Assembly (NCBI GenBank): GCA_031216755.1
Contig: JARUHG010000003.1
Location: forward strand, 186,001-250,000
Reading direction: 5' to 3'
Source: Lysobacter arvi
GTDB lineage: Bacteria; Pseudomonadota; Gammaproteobacteria; Xanthomonadales; Xanthomonadaceae
Length of the DNA stretch: 64,000 bases
A model generated the notes under the pieces. It worked only from the letters and a program-made list of their open reading frames with translations, was not told where the DNA came from and ran no database searches. Position 1 is the stretch's first letter, and each line of letters begins with the position of its first letter. The position numbers and the translations under genes are program-made. Shown here piece by piece: positions 39,323 to 50,996 of the stretch.

Positions 39323-39634
39323 TCAGGTGGAGGGCTTGGAGGTGTCCGGCTTGGCGACGGACGCGTCGGCCTTCTTCTCGGCCGGCTTGCTGTCGGCGGG
39401 CTTGGCGGCGGCCGAGCCGGCGTCGCCGGCGAGGTTGCGCTTCTTGTCGCCGTCCTTCTTGAAGTCGGTCTCGTACCAGCCGCCGCCGGCGAGGCGGAAC
39501 TGGGGGGCCGTCAGTTGCCGGCGCACCTGCGGCTCGCCGCAGGACGGGCATTCCACCGGGTCGGCGTCGGACATCTTCTGCAGGCGGTCGAAGGAGTGGC
39601 CGCAGGCGGCGCATTCGAAGGCGTAGATCGGCAT
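39323..39634 (-). CDS. FmdB-family zinc-ribbon protein
   Basis: A 103-residue protein with an N-terminal zinc ribbon formed by CAAC and CPSC (residues about 8-35, start MPIYAFECAACGHSFD) and a low-complexity Ala/Lys/Asp tail. This FmdB/CxxC_CXXC_SSSS family is commonly found just before aspS in gammaproteobacteria. A regulatory role has been suggested, but its biochemical function is not established. Confidence 0.9.
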   Translation of the reverse strand: MPIYAFECAACGHSFDRLQKMSDADPVECPSCGEPQVRRQLTAPQFRLAGGGWYETDFKKDGDKKRNLAGDAGSAAAKPADSKPAEKKADASVAKPDTSKPST

Positions 39635-39848
39635 GGCACGACGGGCGTTGCGAAGTCAGGCGGGCATTCTGGCGGCGAATGCGGGGTTTTCAAGCTCCGA
39701 GGGCCCTTCCGGGCTTCCAGGCTCGCTTTCCGCGGTGCCGCCGACGCGGGGTGCCGCCCGAGAGGTTCTCGCAACCGGGTGTCCCGTGGTGTCGCGACGC
39801 CGGGCCGGCCACCTAGACTGCGCTCCTACCCATCGCAGGAAACGTGGA

Positions 39849-40745
39849 ATGGCTCCCGTGCGCATCTACCGGATCGACGCCTTCACCACCGTGCGCGGGG
39901 AAGGCAATCCCGCCGGGGTAGTCACCGACGCGCGCGGGCTGAGCGATGCGCAGATGCAGGCGATCGCCCGCGAGCTCGGTCATTCCGAAACCGCCTTCGT
40001 CCTGCCGCCACGCGGCGACGACCACGACATCCACGTGCGGTTCTTCTCGCCCACCGTGGAAGTGCCCGTCTGCGGGCATGCGACCGTCGGGGCGCACTTC
40101 GCGCTGGCGCTGGAGGGCGGGACGCCGGGAACGCGCCGGCAGCTGACCGGTGCCGGCGTGCAGGCCGTGGAGACGCGACAGGACGCCGGCGGAATCGTCG
40201 TCCGCATCCGGCAGAACGCCCCGGAATTCGACACCCCGCTGCGCGACGAACGGGTGCGCGAACTCACCGATGCGCTCGGCCTCGCCCACGACGAACTCGA
40301 CCCGCGCGGCCCCGTGCAGTTCGTCAGCACGGGACACGGCAAGCTGATGGTGCCGATCCGCAGCCGCGAACGCCTGTATGCCCTTCGTCCCGACATGGCA
40401 CGCCTGGCGGCGCTCGACGAGCGCATCGGCACGCGCGGCTATTTCGTCTTCACGCTCGACGCCGAGCCCGGCGACGACGCACGAACGCACGGGCGGATGT
40501 TCGCCCCGGGCATCGGCATCGAAGAAGACCCGGTGACCGGCAACGCCAACGGCCCGATGGGCGCGTGGCTGGTGAAGCATGGCCTGCTCGCGGCGCACGA
40601 CGGCGAGGTGCGTTTCCGCGCACGCCAGCGCAACGGCGCCGGACGCGGCGGCTTCATGGATGTCGCCGTGAGCGTGCGTGACGGTGAGCCGGTCGCGGTG
40701 GCGATCGAAGGGCGCGCGGTGCTTGGCGACAGGGTTGAACGCTGA
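39849..40745 (+). CDS. PhzF family phenazine biosynthesis-like isomerase
   Basis: A 298-residue protein of the PhzF/diaminopimelate-epimerase fold. Signature parts are the start RIYRIDAFT, the catalytic Glu in GHSETAFVL (near residue 45), FFSPTVEVPVCGHATVGA, and DPVTGNANGPMGAWL in the second half. No phenazine genes are nearby, so the substrate is unknown. The ATG at 39849 follows AGGAAACGTGGA. It is the first plus-strand gene after the aspS/FmdB block, and 39635-39848 acts as a divergent spacer. Confidence 0.9.
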   Translation: MAPVRIYRIDAFTTVRGEGNPAGVVTDARGLSDAQMQAIARELGHSETAFVLPPRGDDHDIHVRFFSPTVEVPVCGHATVGAHFALALEGGTPGTRRQLTGAGVQAVETRQDAGGIVVRIRQNAPEFDTPLRDERVRELTDALGLAHDELDPRGPVQFVSTGHGKLMVPIRSRERLYALRPDMARLAALDERIGTRGYFVFTLDAEPGDDARTHGRMFAPGIGIEEDPVTGNANGPMGAWLVKHGLLAAHDGEVRFRARQRNGAGRGGFMDVAVSVRDGEPVAVAIEGRAVLGDRVER

Positions 40746-40782
40746 CGGGGTGGCTGCCCCCACGCTGGTGGTACCTCCCCAC

Positions 40783-41034
40783 CGTCATCCCCGCGAAAGC
40801 CCGGACCAGGCCGTCACGACATCCCCAGTCCGCGCTCCGGAGCCGGCCCGTCGCACGCCCATATCGTCATTCCAGCGAAAGCTGGAACCCATTTTGATCT
40901 TGCGCATAGCCCTTCCATCGTGACGCGCCGGACCGATGGATTCCCGCCTTCGTGGGAATGACGCTTCAAACAAACCGACCCATCCTGCGTGATGCGCCGG
41001 ATGAATGGATTCCCGGCCTTCGCGGCAATGACCG
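40783..41034. repeat. REP-like palindromic repeat cluster
   Basis: Four copies or half-copies of a gtcattcccgcgaaggcggga-type palindrome stand at about 40783-40803, 40865-40890, 40937-40965 and 41006-41034. They face each other in pairs (… tggattcccg … gggaatgac). The same element recurs at 57953-58052. These look like dispersed extragenic palindromes. There is no gene in 40746-41106. Confidence 0.8.
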
Positions 41035-41059
41035 CTCAATGCCGAACGGTGAGCACAAC

Positions 41060-41126
41060 GCGCTGTGCAGCCTCACGCGTCGTGCAGCTTCACGCGCTGT
41101 GCAGCCTTAAGCGTCGTACAGCCCCA
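41060..41126. repeat. Four tandem 17-bp units at the 3' end of the ABC-F gene
   Basis: The last 17 bases of the ABC-F coding region, including its stop, are followed downstream by three imperfect copies (41060-41076, 41077-41093, 41094-41110; the in-gene unit is 41111-41126). On the coding strand each reads like ggctgcacarcgcgtga, so stop codons are repeated. It appears to be a slippage-type duplication of the gene end. Confidence 0.75.
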
Positions 41127-42951
41127 ACAACGCCTCTTCCGCCTGCGCCAGTTCCGCCGCGACCTGCTCGCGCTGCTTCGCCAGTGCCGCCGCGTCGGTG
41201 CCGCCGCCCGCGTAGCGGTCCGGGTCGGCGAGGTCCAGGTCCAGGGTGTGCAGCTTCGATTCCAGCTCCGCCACGCGGGCTTCGGCCTGCGCGAGCTTGT
41301 GCGCGTTGACCTTCGGCGCCTTCGATGCGGTCTTCGGCGCGGGCGCGGCGGCGACTGGCGCCTTTGGTTTCTCCGCGGCGGAATCGCGCGTGCGCAGCCA
41401 CACGGCGTATGCGTCCAGGTCGCCGTCGAACGGCTGCGCGACGCCGTCGGCCACGCGCCAGAACGTCTCGCACACCAGGCCGATGAGATGGCGATCGTGC
41501 GAGACCAGCACGATCGCGCCGTCGAAACTCGCCAGCGCTTCGGCCAGCGCCTCGCGCATGTCGAGATCCAGGTGGTTGGTCGGTTCGTCGAGCAACAGTA
41601 CGTTCGGCTTGCGCCATGCGATCAGCGCCAGCGCCAGTCGCGCACGCTCGCCGCCGGAGAATCCGTCGACCGATTCGAACGCGCGGTCGCCGGGAAAATT
41701 CCACTTGCCCAGGAAATCGCGCAGTTGCTGCGTCGCCACGCCCGGCGCGATTTCGCCGAGATGGTCGATGGGGCTGCTGCCTTCCTTCAACGACTCCACC
41801 GTGTGCTGCGCGAAGTAACCGATGCGCAGATCCGGATGGCCGCCGCGTTCGCCGGAAAGCAGCGGAATTTCGCCGACCAGCGACTTGACCAGCGTCGACT
41901 TGCCCGCGCCGTTCGGGCCCAGCAGCGCGACGCGGTCGCCGGCTTCCAGCACGAAACGGATGTTGTCGAGCACGACGTGGCTGCCGTAGCCGCAGTCTGC
42001 ATCGGAGATGCGCAGCAGCGCGTGCGGCAGCTTCGCCGGTGCAGGAAACTCGATGCGCAGCGCGCGCTCGACGCGCACCGCCTCGGTGTTCTGCATTTTC
42101 GCCAGGCGCTTGACGCGCGACTGCGCCTGCTTGGCCTTGGCCGCGCTCGCGCTGAAGCGGTCGATGAAGCTCTGCAGATGCGCGCGTTCGGCCTGCACCT
42201 TCTCATGGGTGATCTGCTGCAGGCGCAAGTGCTCGGCGCGCTGGCGCTCGAAGGCGGTGTAATCGCCGGTGTACAGCTTCGCCTTGCCGTCGTGCAGGTG
42301 CAGCGTGTGCGTGGTGACCTCGTCGAGGAACTCGCGGTCGTGCGAGATCAGCAGCAGCGTGCCCGGGTACTTGAGCAACCACTGCTCCAGCCACAGCACC
42401 GCGTCGAGGTCGAGGTGGTTGGTCGGTTCGTCGAGCAGCAGCAGGTCCGACGGCGTCATCAGCGCGCGCGCGAGGTTCAGGCGGACGCGCCAGCCGCCGG
42501 AGAACTCCTTCACCGCGCGATCGTGCGTATCCGGCGTGAAGCCTAGTCCATGCAGCAGCTTGCCGGCGCGCGCGGTGGCGTCGTAGCCGCCGAGTTCTTC
42601 CAGCTTGTGATGCGCCTCGGCGACGGCTTCCCAGTCCTCGCGCGCCATCGCATCGCGCTCCATGGCGATGGCCGCATACACCGCGGCATCGCCGGAGAGC
42701 ACGAAATCCAGCGCCGGATCGTCCAGCGCCGGCGTTTCCTGCGCGACGCTGGCGATGCGCACGCGCGCGGGGATATCGATGTCGCCCTGGTCGGCTTCGA
42801 CCTGACCCTGCAGCGCGGCGAACAGCGACGATTTGCCGGTGCCGTTGCGGCCGATCACGCCCACGCGCCAGCCGGCGTGCATGGCGACGTCGACGTTGGA
42901 CAGCAACAGGCGCTCGCCCCGGCGCAGGGCGAAATTGCGAAAGGAAATCAC
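41107..42951 (-). CDS. ABC-F family ATPase (YheS-like)
   Basis: A 614-residue soluble protein with two ABC domains. Walker A is GRNGTGKSS (near 34) and GPNGAGKST (near 345). The signatures are FSGGWRVRLNLARAL and FSGGERARLALAL, and both Walker B boxes read LLLDEPTNHLDLD. A charged linker (about 235-300) joins them, and a C-terminal coiled coil follows an Ala/Pro-rich stretch. There are no membrane segments. Such proteins act on ribosomes; this one matches the YheS/Uup-like group rather than a dedicated antibiotic-resistance type. Confidence 0.92.
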   Translation of the reverse strand: MISFRNFALRRGERLLLSNVDVAMHAGWRVGVIGRNGTGKSSLFAALQGQVEADQGDIDIPARVRIASVAQETPALDDPALDFVLSGDAAVYAAIAMERDAMAREDWEAVAEAHHKLEELGGYDATARAGKLLHGLGFTPDTHDRAVKEFSGGWRVRLNLARALMTPSDLLLLDEPTNHLDLDAVLWLEQWLLKYPGTLLLISHDREFLDEVTTHTLHLHDGKAKLYTGDYTAFERQRAEHLRLQQITHEKVQAERAHLQSFIDRFSASAAKAKQAQSRVKRLAKMQNTEAVRVERALRIEFPAPAKLPHALLRISDADCGYGSHVVLDNIRFVLEAGDRVALLGPNGAGKSTLVKSLVGEIPLLSGERGGHPDLRIGYFAQHTVESLKEGSSPIDHLGEIAPGVATQQLRDFLGKWNFPGDRAFESVDGFSGGERARLALALIAWRKPNVLLLDEPTNHLDLDMREALAEALASFDGAIVLVSHDRHLIGLVCETFWRVADGVAQPFDGDLDAYAVWLRTRDSAAEKPKAPVAAAPAPKTASKAPKVNAHKLAQAEARVAELESKLHTLDLDLADPDRYAGGGTDAAALAKQREQVAAELAQAEEALLGLYDA

Positions 42952-43143
42952 GGCGGAGCCAGGCGCGAACGGACGAAATCCGGGCCGCGTAGTCTAAAGG
43001 CTCGGCCCGCCGCCCGTGCGCCCTGACCGGCGATTGACGCGGCTTGACGCAATCTGCTGGCTCGGCGACGGCGTACGCGACCGCGGGTTGCATCGACCCG
43101 GGCCGGCCTACATCCTGAACAGGATCACCTCCTGGAGCACCGA

Positions 43144-44829
43144 TTGCACCACACGTCGCTCATCGCAATCCTCGTGGCCGGCTTCGTGCTGGCGTTCGTC
43201 TTCGGCGCACTCGCGCAGAAACTGCGCCTGTCACCGCTGGTGGGCTACCTCCTCGCCGGTGTGGTCGCCGGCCCCTTCACGCCGGGCTTCGTCGGCGACC
43301 AGACCCTCGCGCCGCAACTGGCCGAGATCGGCGTGATCCTGCTGATGTTCGGCGTCGGACTGCATTTCTCGCTGCGCGACCTGCTCGACGTGAAAGCCAT
43401 CGCGCTTCCCGGCGCGCTGGCGCAGATCGTCCTTGCGACCGCGCTCGGCTGGGGCATGGCGTTGTTGCTGGGCTGGTCGCACGGCGCGGGCCTGGTGTTC
43501 GGCCTGTCGCTTTCGGTTGCGAGCACCGTGGTGCTCCTGCGCGCGCTGGAAGAGCGTCGCCTGGTCGAAACCAGCCGCGGCCGCATCGCGGTGGGTTGGC
43601 TGATCGTCGAGGATCTGGCGATGGTGCTCGCGCTGGTGCTGCTGCCCGCGCTCGCCGGCCTGCTCCGGGGCGGGGAAACCGACGCCGCGCAGGTGTGGGA
43701 AGCGCTCTTCAAGACGCTCTTCAAGGTCGGCGGCTTCGTCGCCGTGATGCTCATCGTCGGCCGCCGCGTCATCCCGTGGGTGCTCGAGCGCGTGGCCGGC
43801 ACCGGCTCGCGCGAACTGTTCACGCTGTGCGTGCTCGCCATCGCGCTGGGCGTCGCGTTCGGTTCGGCCGGATTGTTCGGCGTGTCTTTCGCGCTCGGCG
43901 CGTTCTTCGCGGGCATGGTCCTCAACGAATCCGAGTTCAGCCACCAGGCCGCGAACGAGACGCTGCCGCTGCGCGATGCCTTCGCGGTGCTGTTCTTCGT
44001 CTCGGTCGGCATGCTGTTCGATCCGATGATCCTGATCGAGCGCCCGCTGCAGGTGATCGCGACCTTCCTGATCATCGTGGTGGGCAAGTCGATCGCCGCG
44101 TACGCGATCGTCCGCGCCTTCGGCAAGCCCAACGGCACCGCGCTGCTGATCTCCACCAGCCTGGCGCAGATCGGCGAGTTCTCCTTCATCCTCGCCGGCC
44201 TCGGCCTGCAGCTGGAAGTGCTGCCGAAGGAGGGTCAGGACCTCATCCTCGCCGGCGCGCTGCTGTCCATCATCATCAACCCGATCCTGTTCGCCTGGCT
44301 CGACCGCCGCGAAGCGCGCGAGGAAGCGCTGCGCGAAATGGCCGTCGAGGAACACGTCTATCCGCCGATCGCGCCGGACCTGCGCGACCACGTGATCCAG
44401 ATCGGCTACGGGCGCGTCGGCAGCGAGCTCGGCCGCCTGCTGACCGAGCGCGGCGTGGGGCTGGTGGTCATCGATGGCGAGGAAGACCTGGTGGCGCGCG
44501 CGCGCGCCGCGGGCATTCCCGCCATCCGCGGCAACGCGGCGAACGAACGCGTGCTGCGCGAGGCCGCACCGGAACGCGCGCATACGGCGATGGTCGCCAT
44601 TCCCAATGCGCTGGAAGCCGGCGAGATCATCGCGCGCCTTCGCGAAATCAACCCGGCGCTCACGATCGTCGCGCGTGCGCACAGCGATGCCGAAGTGAAG
44701 CATCTGCTGCAGCACGGCGCGGACGGCGCGGTGATGGCCGAGCGCGAACTCGCGCACAGCCTCGCCGAGATGGTGATGGCCACCCCACCCTATCGCGGCT
44801 CGCGGCACCTGCCGCCGGCCACCGCATGA
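43144..44829 (+). CDS. Kef-type K+/H+ antiporter with TrkA-N domain (YbaL/RosB-like)
   Basis: A CPA2 family inner-membrane antiporter of 561 residues. It has about 12 helices in residues 5-385 and a cytoplasmic NAD-binding domain with the Rossmann motif GYGRVGSELG (about 420-429). The start is a TTG with GGAG 6 bases before it; no better ATG lies upstream. It probably exports K+ in exchange for H+ under redox or envelope stress. It is followed after 10 bp by yceH and is divergent from the ABC-F gene. Confidence 0.92.
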   Translation: MHHTSLIAILVAGFVLAFVFGALAQKLRLSPLVGYLLAGVVAGPFTPGFVGDQTLAPQLAEIGVILLMFGVGLHFSLRDLLDVKAIALPGALAQIVLATALGWGMALLLGWSHGAGLVFGLSLSVASTVVLLRALEERRLVETSRGRIAVGWLIVEDLAMVLALVLLPALAGLLRGGETDAAQVWEALFKTLFKVGGFVAVMLIVGRRVIPWVLERVAGTGSRELFTLCVLAIALGVAFGSAGLFGVSFALGAFFAGMVLNESEFSHQAANETLPLRDAFAVLFFVSVGMLFDPMILIERPLQVIATFLIIVVGKSIAAYAIVRAFGKPNGTALLISTSLAQIGEFSFILAGLGLQLEVLPKEGQDLILAGALLSIIINPILFAWLDRREAREEALREMAVEEHVYPPIAPDLRDHVIQIGYGRVGSELGRLLTERGVGLVVIDGEEDLVARARAAGIPAIRGNAANERVLREAAPERAHTAMVAIPNALEAGEIIARLREINPALTIVARAHSDAEVKHLLQHGADGAVMAERELAHSLAEMVMATPPYRGSRHLPPATA

Positions 44830-44839
44830 GGACGCACGC

Positions 44840-45487
44840 ATGAGCGAAGACACCGCACCGCTGCTGTCGCCGACCGACGCGCGCATCCTCGCGTCGCTGT
44901 TCGAGAAAGAGGCGACGACGCCCGACGCCTATCCGCTCACGCTCAACGCGATCGTCCTGGCGTGCAATCAGAAGACGGCGCGCGAACCGGTCATGGACCT
45001 GGAGCCGGGCGAGGTTGGCAACGCGTTGCGTCGCCTGGAAACGCGAGGCTGGGTGAAGTCGCAGCACACCGCCCGCGCGGAGCGGTACGCGCACCGGCTC
45101 GAAGCGGTGCTCAGCCTGACGCGTCCGCAGACGGCGCTGCTCGCGCTGCTGATGCTGCGCGGCCCGCAGACCGCCCATGAACTGCTCTCGCGCACCGATC
45201 GCCTCGCGCGCTTCGAAGGCATCGAAGACGTGCAGCACGCGCTGGAGCGCCTCTCGCGCCGCACGCCGGCGCTGGTCGTCGCGCTTGCGCGGCAGCCCGG
45301 GCAGCGCGGCGAGCGGTTCGCGCATCTGCTGTGTGGCGAACCCGATCCGGGACTGCTCACGGCGGCGGCATCCGGTAGCGGCGCGTCGTCGTCGCCGCTG
45401 TCCGAACGCGTGGCGGAACTCGAACAGCGCGTGGCCGAGCTGGAAGCCCGCCTGGTCGCACTCGAAGCGGGGCGCGACGCGGGCTGA
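44840..45487 (+). CDS. YceH/DUF480 family protein
   Basis: A 215-residue protein made of two winged-helix domains, with the family start ARILASLFEKEATTPDAYPLTLNAIVLACNQKT near residue 12 and LRGPQTAHELLSRTDRL in the middle. The last ~30 residues form a heptad coiled coil (VAELEQRVAELEARLVAL). The function is unknown; the folds suggest nucleic-acid or regulatory binding. It is co-directional with the antiporter at a 10-bp distance. Confidence 0.9.
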   Translation: MSEDTAPLLSPTDARILASLFEKEATTPDAYPLTLNAIVLACNQKTAREPVMDLEPGEVGNALRRLETRGWVKSQHTARAERYAHRLEAVLSLTRPQTALLALLMLRGPQTAHELLSRTDRLARFEGIEDVQHALERLSRRTPALVVALARQPGQRGERFAHLLCGEPDPGLLTAAASGSGASSSPLSERVAELEQRVAELEARLVALEAGRDAG

Positions 45488-45576
45488 GCCACGCAGCGAA
45501 TCGATTGCTGCGGCGCTCCGTCGCTCGCCATTCGCCCGGGTTCAACGCGACGCGAATGCCCGACGGCAAGAAGCAC

Positions 45577-45602
45577 GAAGCCCCGCACGCGGGCGGGGCT
45601 TC
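45577..45602. terminator. Hairpin between convergent yceH and clpB
   Basis: A perfect 10-base stem (gaagccccgc / gcggggcttc) with a 6-base loop lies between two convergent genes. Neither side has a good T-run, so it may act as a weak or factor-assisted bidirectional terminator. Confidence 0.55.
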
Positions 45603-45625
45603 GTACGGTCCAACGTCGCCAAACA

Positions 45626-48211
<2,586 letters not shown>

Positions 48212-48266
48212 GGATGAGTCCCTTGTCACATGGTGGCGGCCCGGTGAGGGGCCGCGAATGTGCACC

Positions 48267-48295
48267 AGATGCGGGCTGGGCTTGCCCGATTCAAC
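48267..48295 (-). promoter_or_regulatory. Putative heat-shock (sigma-32) promoter of clpB
   Basis: Read on the minus strand, a -35 element gttgaat is followed after 14 bases by ccgcatct, close to the RpoH consensus cttgaaa and ccccatnt. Transcription would start about 50 bases before the clpB ATG. This fits the known heat-shock control of clpB. Confidence 0.65.
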
Positions 48296-48379
48296 GTCCG
48301 GGCCGGCAGATCGCCACCGGATCGCCGTCTTCGGACGCCGTCCACTTCATGCTGACATGCTCGTGTTCACAATGCGTGC

Positions 48380-49129
48380 ATGTCCACGCCGCCCCTCACC
48401 CTCCCCGCCCCGCCCGCGGTTTCGTCCGACTGGGCGCTGTTCCTGGACGTCGACGGCACGCTGCTGGATTTCGCCGACATCCCCGGCGACGTGCTGGTCG
48501 AGCCGGCGCTGATCGACGTTCTCGCCGTGCTGCACGGCCGTCTCGACGGCGCGCTGGCGTTGGTCAGCGGCCGGCGCCTGGCGCAGCTGGACGCGTTGTT
48601 CGCGCCGCTGAAGCTGCCCGCCGTGGGCCTGCACGGCCTGGAACGTCGGGAAGAGGGCCACCAGGAGCGCCATCCGCGCCCGATCGCGCTGGACCAGGCC
48701 GTGGCGTGGGGCCAGGCCCTGGCGCAGCGGTATCCCGGCGCGCGCGTGGAGGACAAGGGCACGACGATCGCACTGCACTGGCGGGCCGCGCCCGATGCGG
48801 AGGACCTGCTGCGCCAGTACGCCGATTCGATCCTCATCGAACTGCCCGGCTACCACCTGCAATACGGGAACATGGTCGTGGAGCTGCGCCCCGATGGCGC
48901 GCACAAGGGCAGCGCGGTGGTGGACCTGCTCGCGCACCCGCCGTTCCACGGACGACGCCCGGTGTTCGTCGGCGACGACCTGACCGACGAACACGCCTTC
49001 CACGCCGTCGACAGCCATGCCGGTTTCGGCGTACTGGTGGGCTCCCGCCAACCGAGCGCCGCGCGCTACGGATTGCACGATCCTGCGGCGGTCCGCGCCT
49101 GGCTGGAGGAAGGCCTCTCGCTCGCGTGA
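48380..49129 (+). CDS. otsB: Trehalose-6-phosphate phosphatase OtsB
   Basis: A HAD-superfamily phosphatase of 249 residues that dephosphorylates trehalose-6-phosphate. Motif I is FLDVDGTLLDF (about 21-31, nucleophile Asp), motif II lies in LVSGRR, and motif III/IV in HKGSAVV and FVGDDLTDEHAF. It is divergent from clpB across 168 bp and begins the otsB-GH15-otsA operon, 70 bp before the GH15 gene. Confidence 0.95.
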   Translation: MSTPPLTLPAPPAVSSDWALFLDVDGTLLDFADIPGDVLVEPALIDVLAVLHGRLDGALALVSGRRLAQLDALFAPLKLPAVGLHGLERREEGHQERHPRPIALDQAVAWGQALAQRYPGARVEDKGTTIALHWRAAPDAEDLLRQYADSILIELPGYHLQYGNMVVELRPDGAHKGSAVVDLLAHPPFHGRRPVFVGDDLTDEHAFHAVDSHAGFGVLVGSRQPSAARYGLHDPAAVRAWLEEGLSLA

Positions 49130-49199
49130 CGCGCGCCTTTCGCGTCCTCGCGCCCGGCCGGCGCACGCGCCACGACAACGCCAACGAACTGGAGTACGG

Positions 49200-50996
49200 A
49201 TGACCTCACCCGCCGCCCTTCCATCCAGCCTCGAACTCGGCCTGATCGGCAATTGCAGCATCGCCGCGCTCATCGACGAACACGCGCGCATCGTCTGGGG
49301 ATGCGTGCCGGCGTTCGATGGCGATCCCGTGTTCTGCGGCCTGCTGTCGCCCCGCGAACACCAGGGCGGCGACTGGGCGATCGAGCTGGAAGGCTTCGTG
49401 TCCGCCGAGCAGGCGTACATCCCCAACACCGCGATGCTGCGCACCGTATTGCGCGACGCGAGCGGCGGCGCGGTGGAGATCGTCGATTTCGCGCCGCGCT
49501 GGCACCAGAACGACCGGTTTTACCGGCCCGTGATGCTGATGCGCCGCCTGCGTCCGCTGTCGGGCACGCCGCGCATCCGCGTGCATCTGCGGCCGCTGGC
49601 CGAGTACGGTTCGGTGAAGCCCGAAACGACCTGGGGCAGCAACCACATCCGCTACCTCATCCCCGAATTCACGCTGCGCATGACCAGCGACGTACCGGTG
49701 CGCCTGGTGCGCGATTCGCTGCCGTTCGTGCTCGATCGCGACGCGCATTTCGTGCTCGGTCCCGACGAGACGCTGACGCAGTCGGTGTCGGGCTTCGTGC
49801 GCATGGCCGAAGAACAGACGCTCAACTACTGGCGCAGCTGGGTGCGCAATCTGTCCATTCCGCTGGAGTGGCAGGAGGCCGTGATCCGCAGCGCGATCAC
49901 GCTCAAGCTGTGCCAGTACGACGAGACCGGCGCGATCGTCGCGGCGATGACCACGTCGATCCCCGAAGCGGCGCACACCGTGCGCAACTGGGATTACCGC
50001 TACTGCTGGCTGCGCGATTCGGCCTTCGTCGTGCGCGCGCTCAACCGCCTGGGCGCGACGCGCACGATGGAGGAATACCTGCGCTACCTGGCGAACATCG
50101 CCGCCGACGACGGCGAGCTGCAACCGCTGTACGGCATCGGCTACGAGCGGCAACTTGCGGAATCGGAAGTCGAATCGCTCGCCGGTTATCGCGGCATGGG
50201 GCCGGTGCGGCGCGGCAATCTCGCCTGGCTGCAGAAGCAGCACGACGTGTACGGCAGCGTGGTGCTGGCGTCCACGCAGTTGTTCTTCGACACCCGGCTC
50301 GCGCGCGTGGGCGACGCCTCGGTGTTCGCGCGCCTGGAACCGGTCGGCGAGATGGCCTATGCGCTGCACGACCGGCCGGACGCGGGCCTGTGGGAATTCC
50401 GCGGCCGCGAGGAAGTGCATACGTATTCCAGCGTCATGTGCTGGGCGGCGTGCGACCGGCTCGCGCGCATCGCCGTGCACCTGAAGCTCGCGCCGCAGGT
50501 GCAGCTGTGGCGACAGCGCGCCGACGAGATGCACGCGCGCATCGTCGCGCGTGCCTACAACGAGGAACTGGGGCATTTCGTCGAATCGCTCGACGGCAAC
50601 CGCCTCGACGCATCGCTGCTGCTGCTCGCGGACCTGGGATTCGTGAAGCCGGACGATCCGCGTTTCGTGCGCACCGTGGAGGCCATCGGCAAGGGACTCA
50701 AGCGCGGCGACGCCCTGTTCCGCTACGTCATGCCCGACGATTTCGGTGCACCGGAGACCAGCTTCACCATCTGCACGTTCTGGTACATCGACGCGCTCGC
50801 GTCGATCGGCCGGCAGGAGGAAGCCAGGACGCTGTTCGAGCGCATACTCGCGCGGCGCAACCACCTGGGCCTGCTGTCGGAAGACCTCGAGTTCGATGGC
50901 GGCGAGGCGTGGGGCAATTTCCCGCAGACGTACTCGCACGTCGGGCTGATCAACGCCGCGATGCGCCTGTCGCGGCCCTGGCAGGATGCGGCATGA
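49200..50996 (+). CDS. Glycoside hydrolase family 15 protein
   Basis: A 598-residue (alpha/alpha)6-barrel enzyme with an N-terminal beta domain (about 1-230). The GH15 core shows WDYRYCWLRDSAF (about 261-273), a central ELQPLYGIG and the C-terminal LLSEDLEFDGGEAWGNFPQTYSHVGL, with the general-base Glu of the GNFPQ region. Bacterial members are glucoamylases or trehalases. Between otsB and otsA a trehalose- or maltooligosaccharide-related role is likely but unproved. The stop overlaps the otsA start. Confidence 0.92.
   Translation: MTSPAALPSSLELGLIGNCSIAALIDEHARIVWGCVPAFDGDPVFCGLLSPREHQGGDWAIELEGFVSAEQAYIPNTAMLRTVLRDASGGAVEIVDFAPRWHQNDRFYRPVMLMRRLRPLSGTPRIRVHLRPLAEYGSVKPETTWGSNHIRYLIPEFTLRMTSDVPVRLVRDSLPFVLDRDAHFVLGPDETLTQSVSGFVRMAEEQTLNYWRSWVRNLSIPLEWQEAVIRSAITLKLCQYDETGAIVAAMTTSIPEAAHTVRNWDYRYCWLRDSAFVVRALNRLGATRTMEEYLRYLANIAADDGELQPLYGIGYERQLAESEVESLAGYRGMGPVRRGNLAWLQKQHDVYGSVVLASTQLFFDTRLARVGDASVFARLEPVGEMAYALHDRPDAGLWEFRGREEVHTYSSVMCWAACDRLARIAVHLKLAPQVQLWRQRADEMHARIVARAYNEELGHFVESLDGNRLDASLLLLADLGFVKPDDPRFVRTVEAIGKGLKRGDALFRYVMPDDFGAPETSFTICTFWYIDALASIGRQEEARTLFERILARRNHLGLLSEDLEFDGGEAWGNFPQTYSHVGLINAAMRLSRPWQDAA

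Noticed and set aside
39849-40745. Phenazine biosynthesis locus
   Set aside because: Only a PhzF-fold protein is present; no phzABCDEG neighbours. The name reflects the family, not the pathway.
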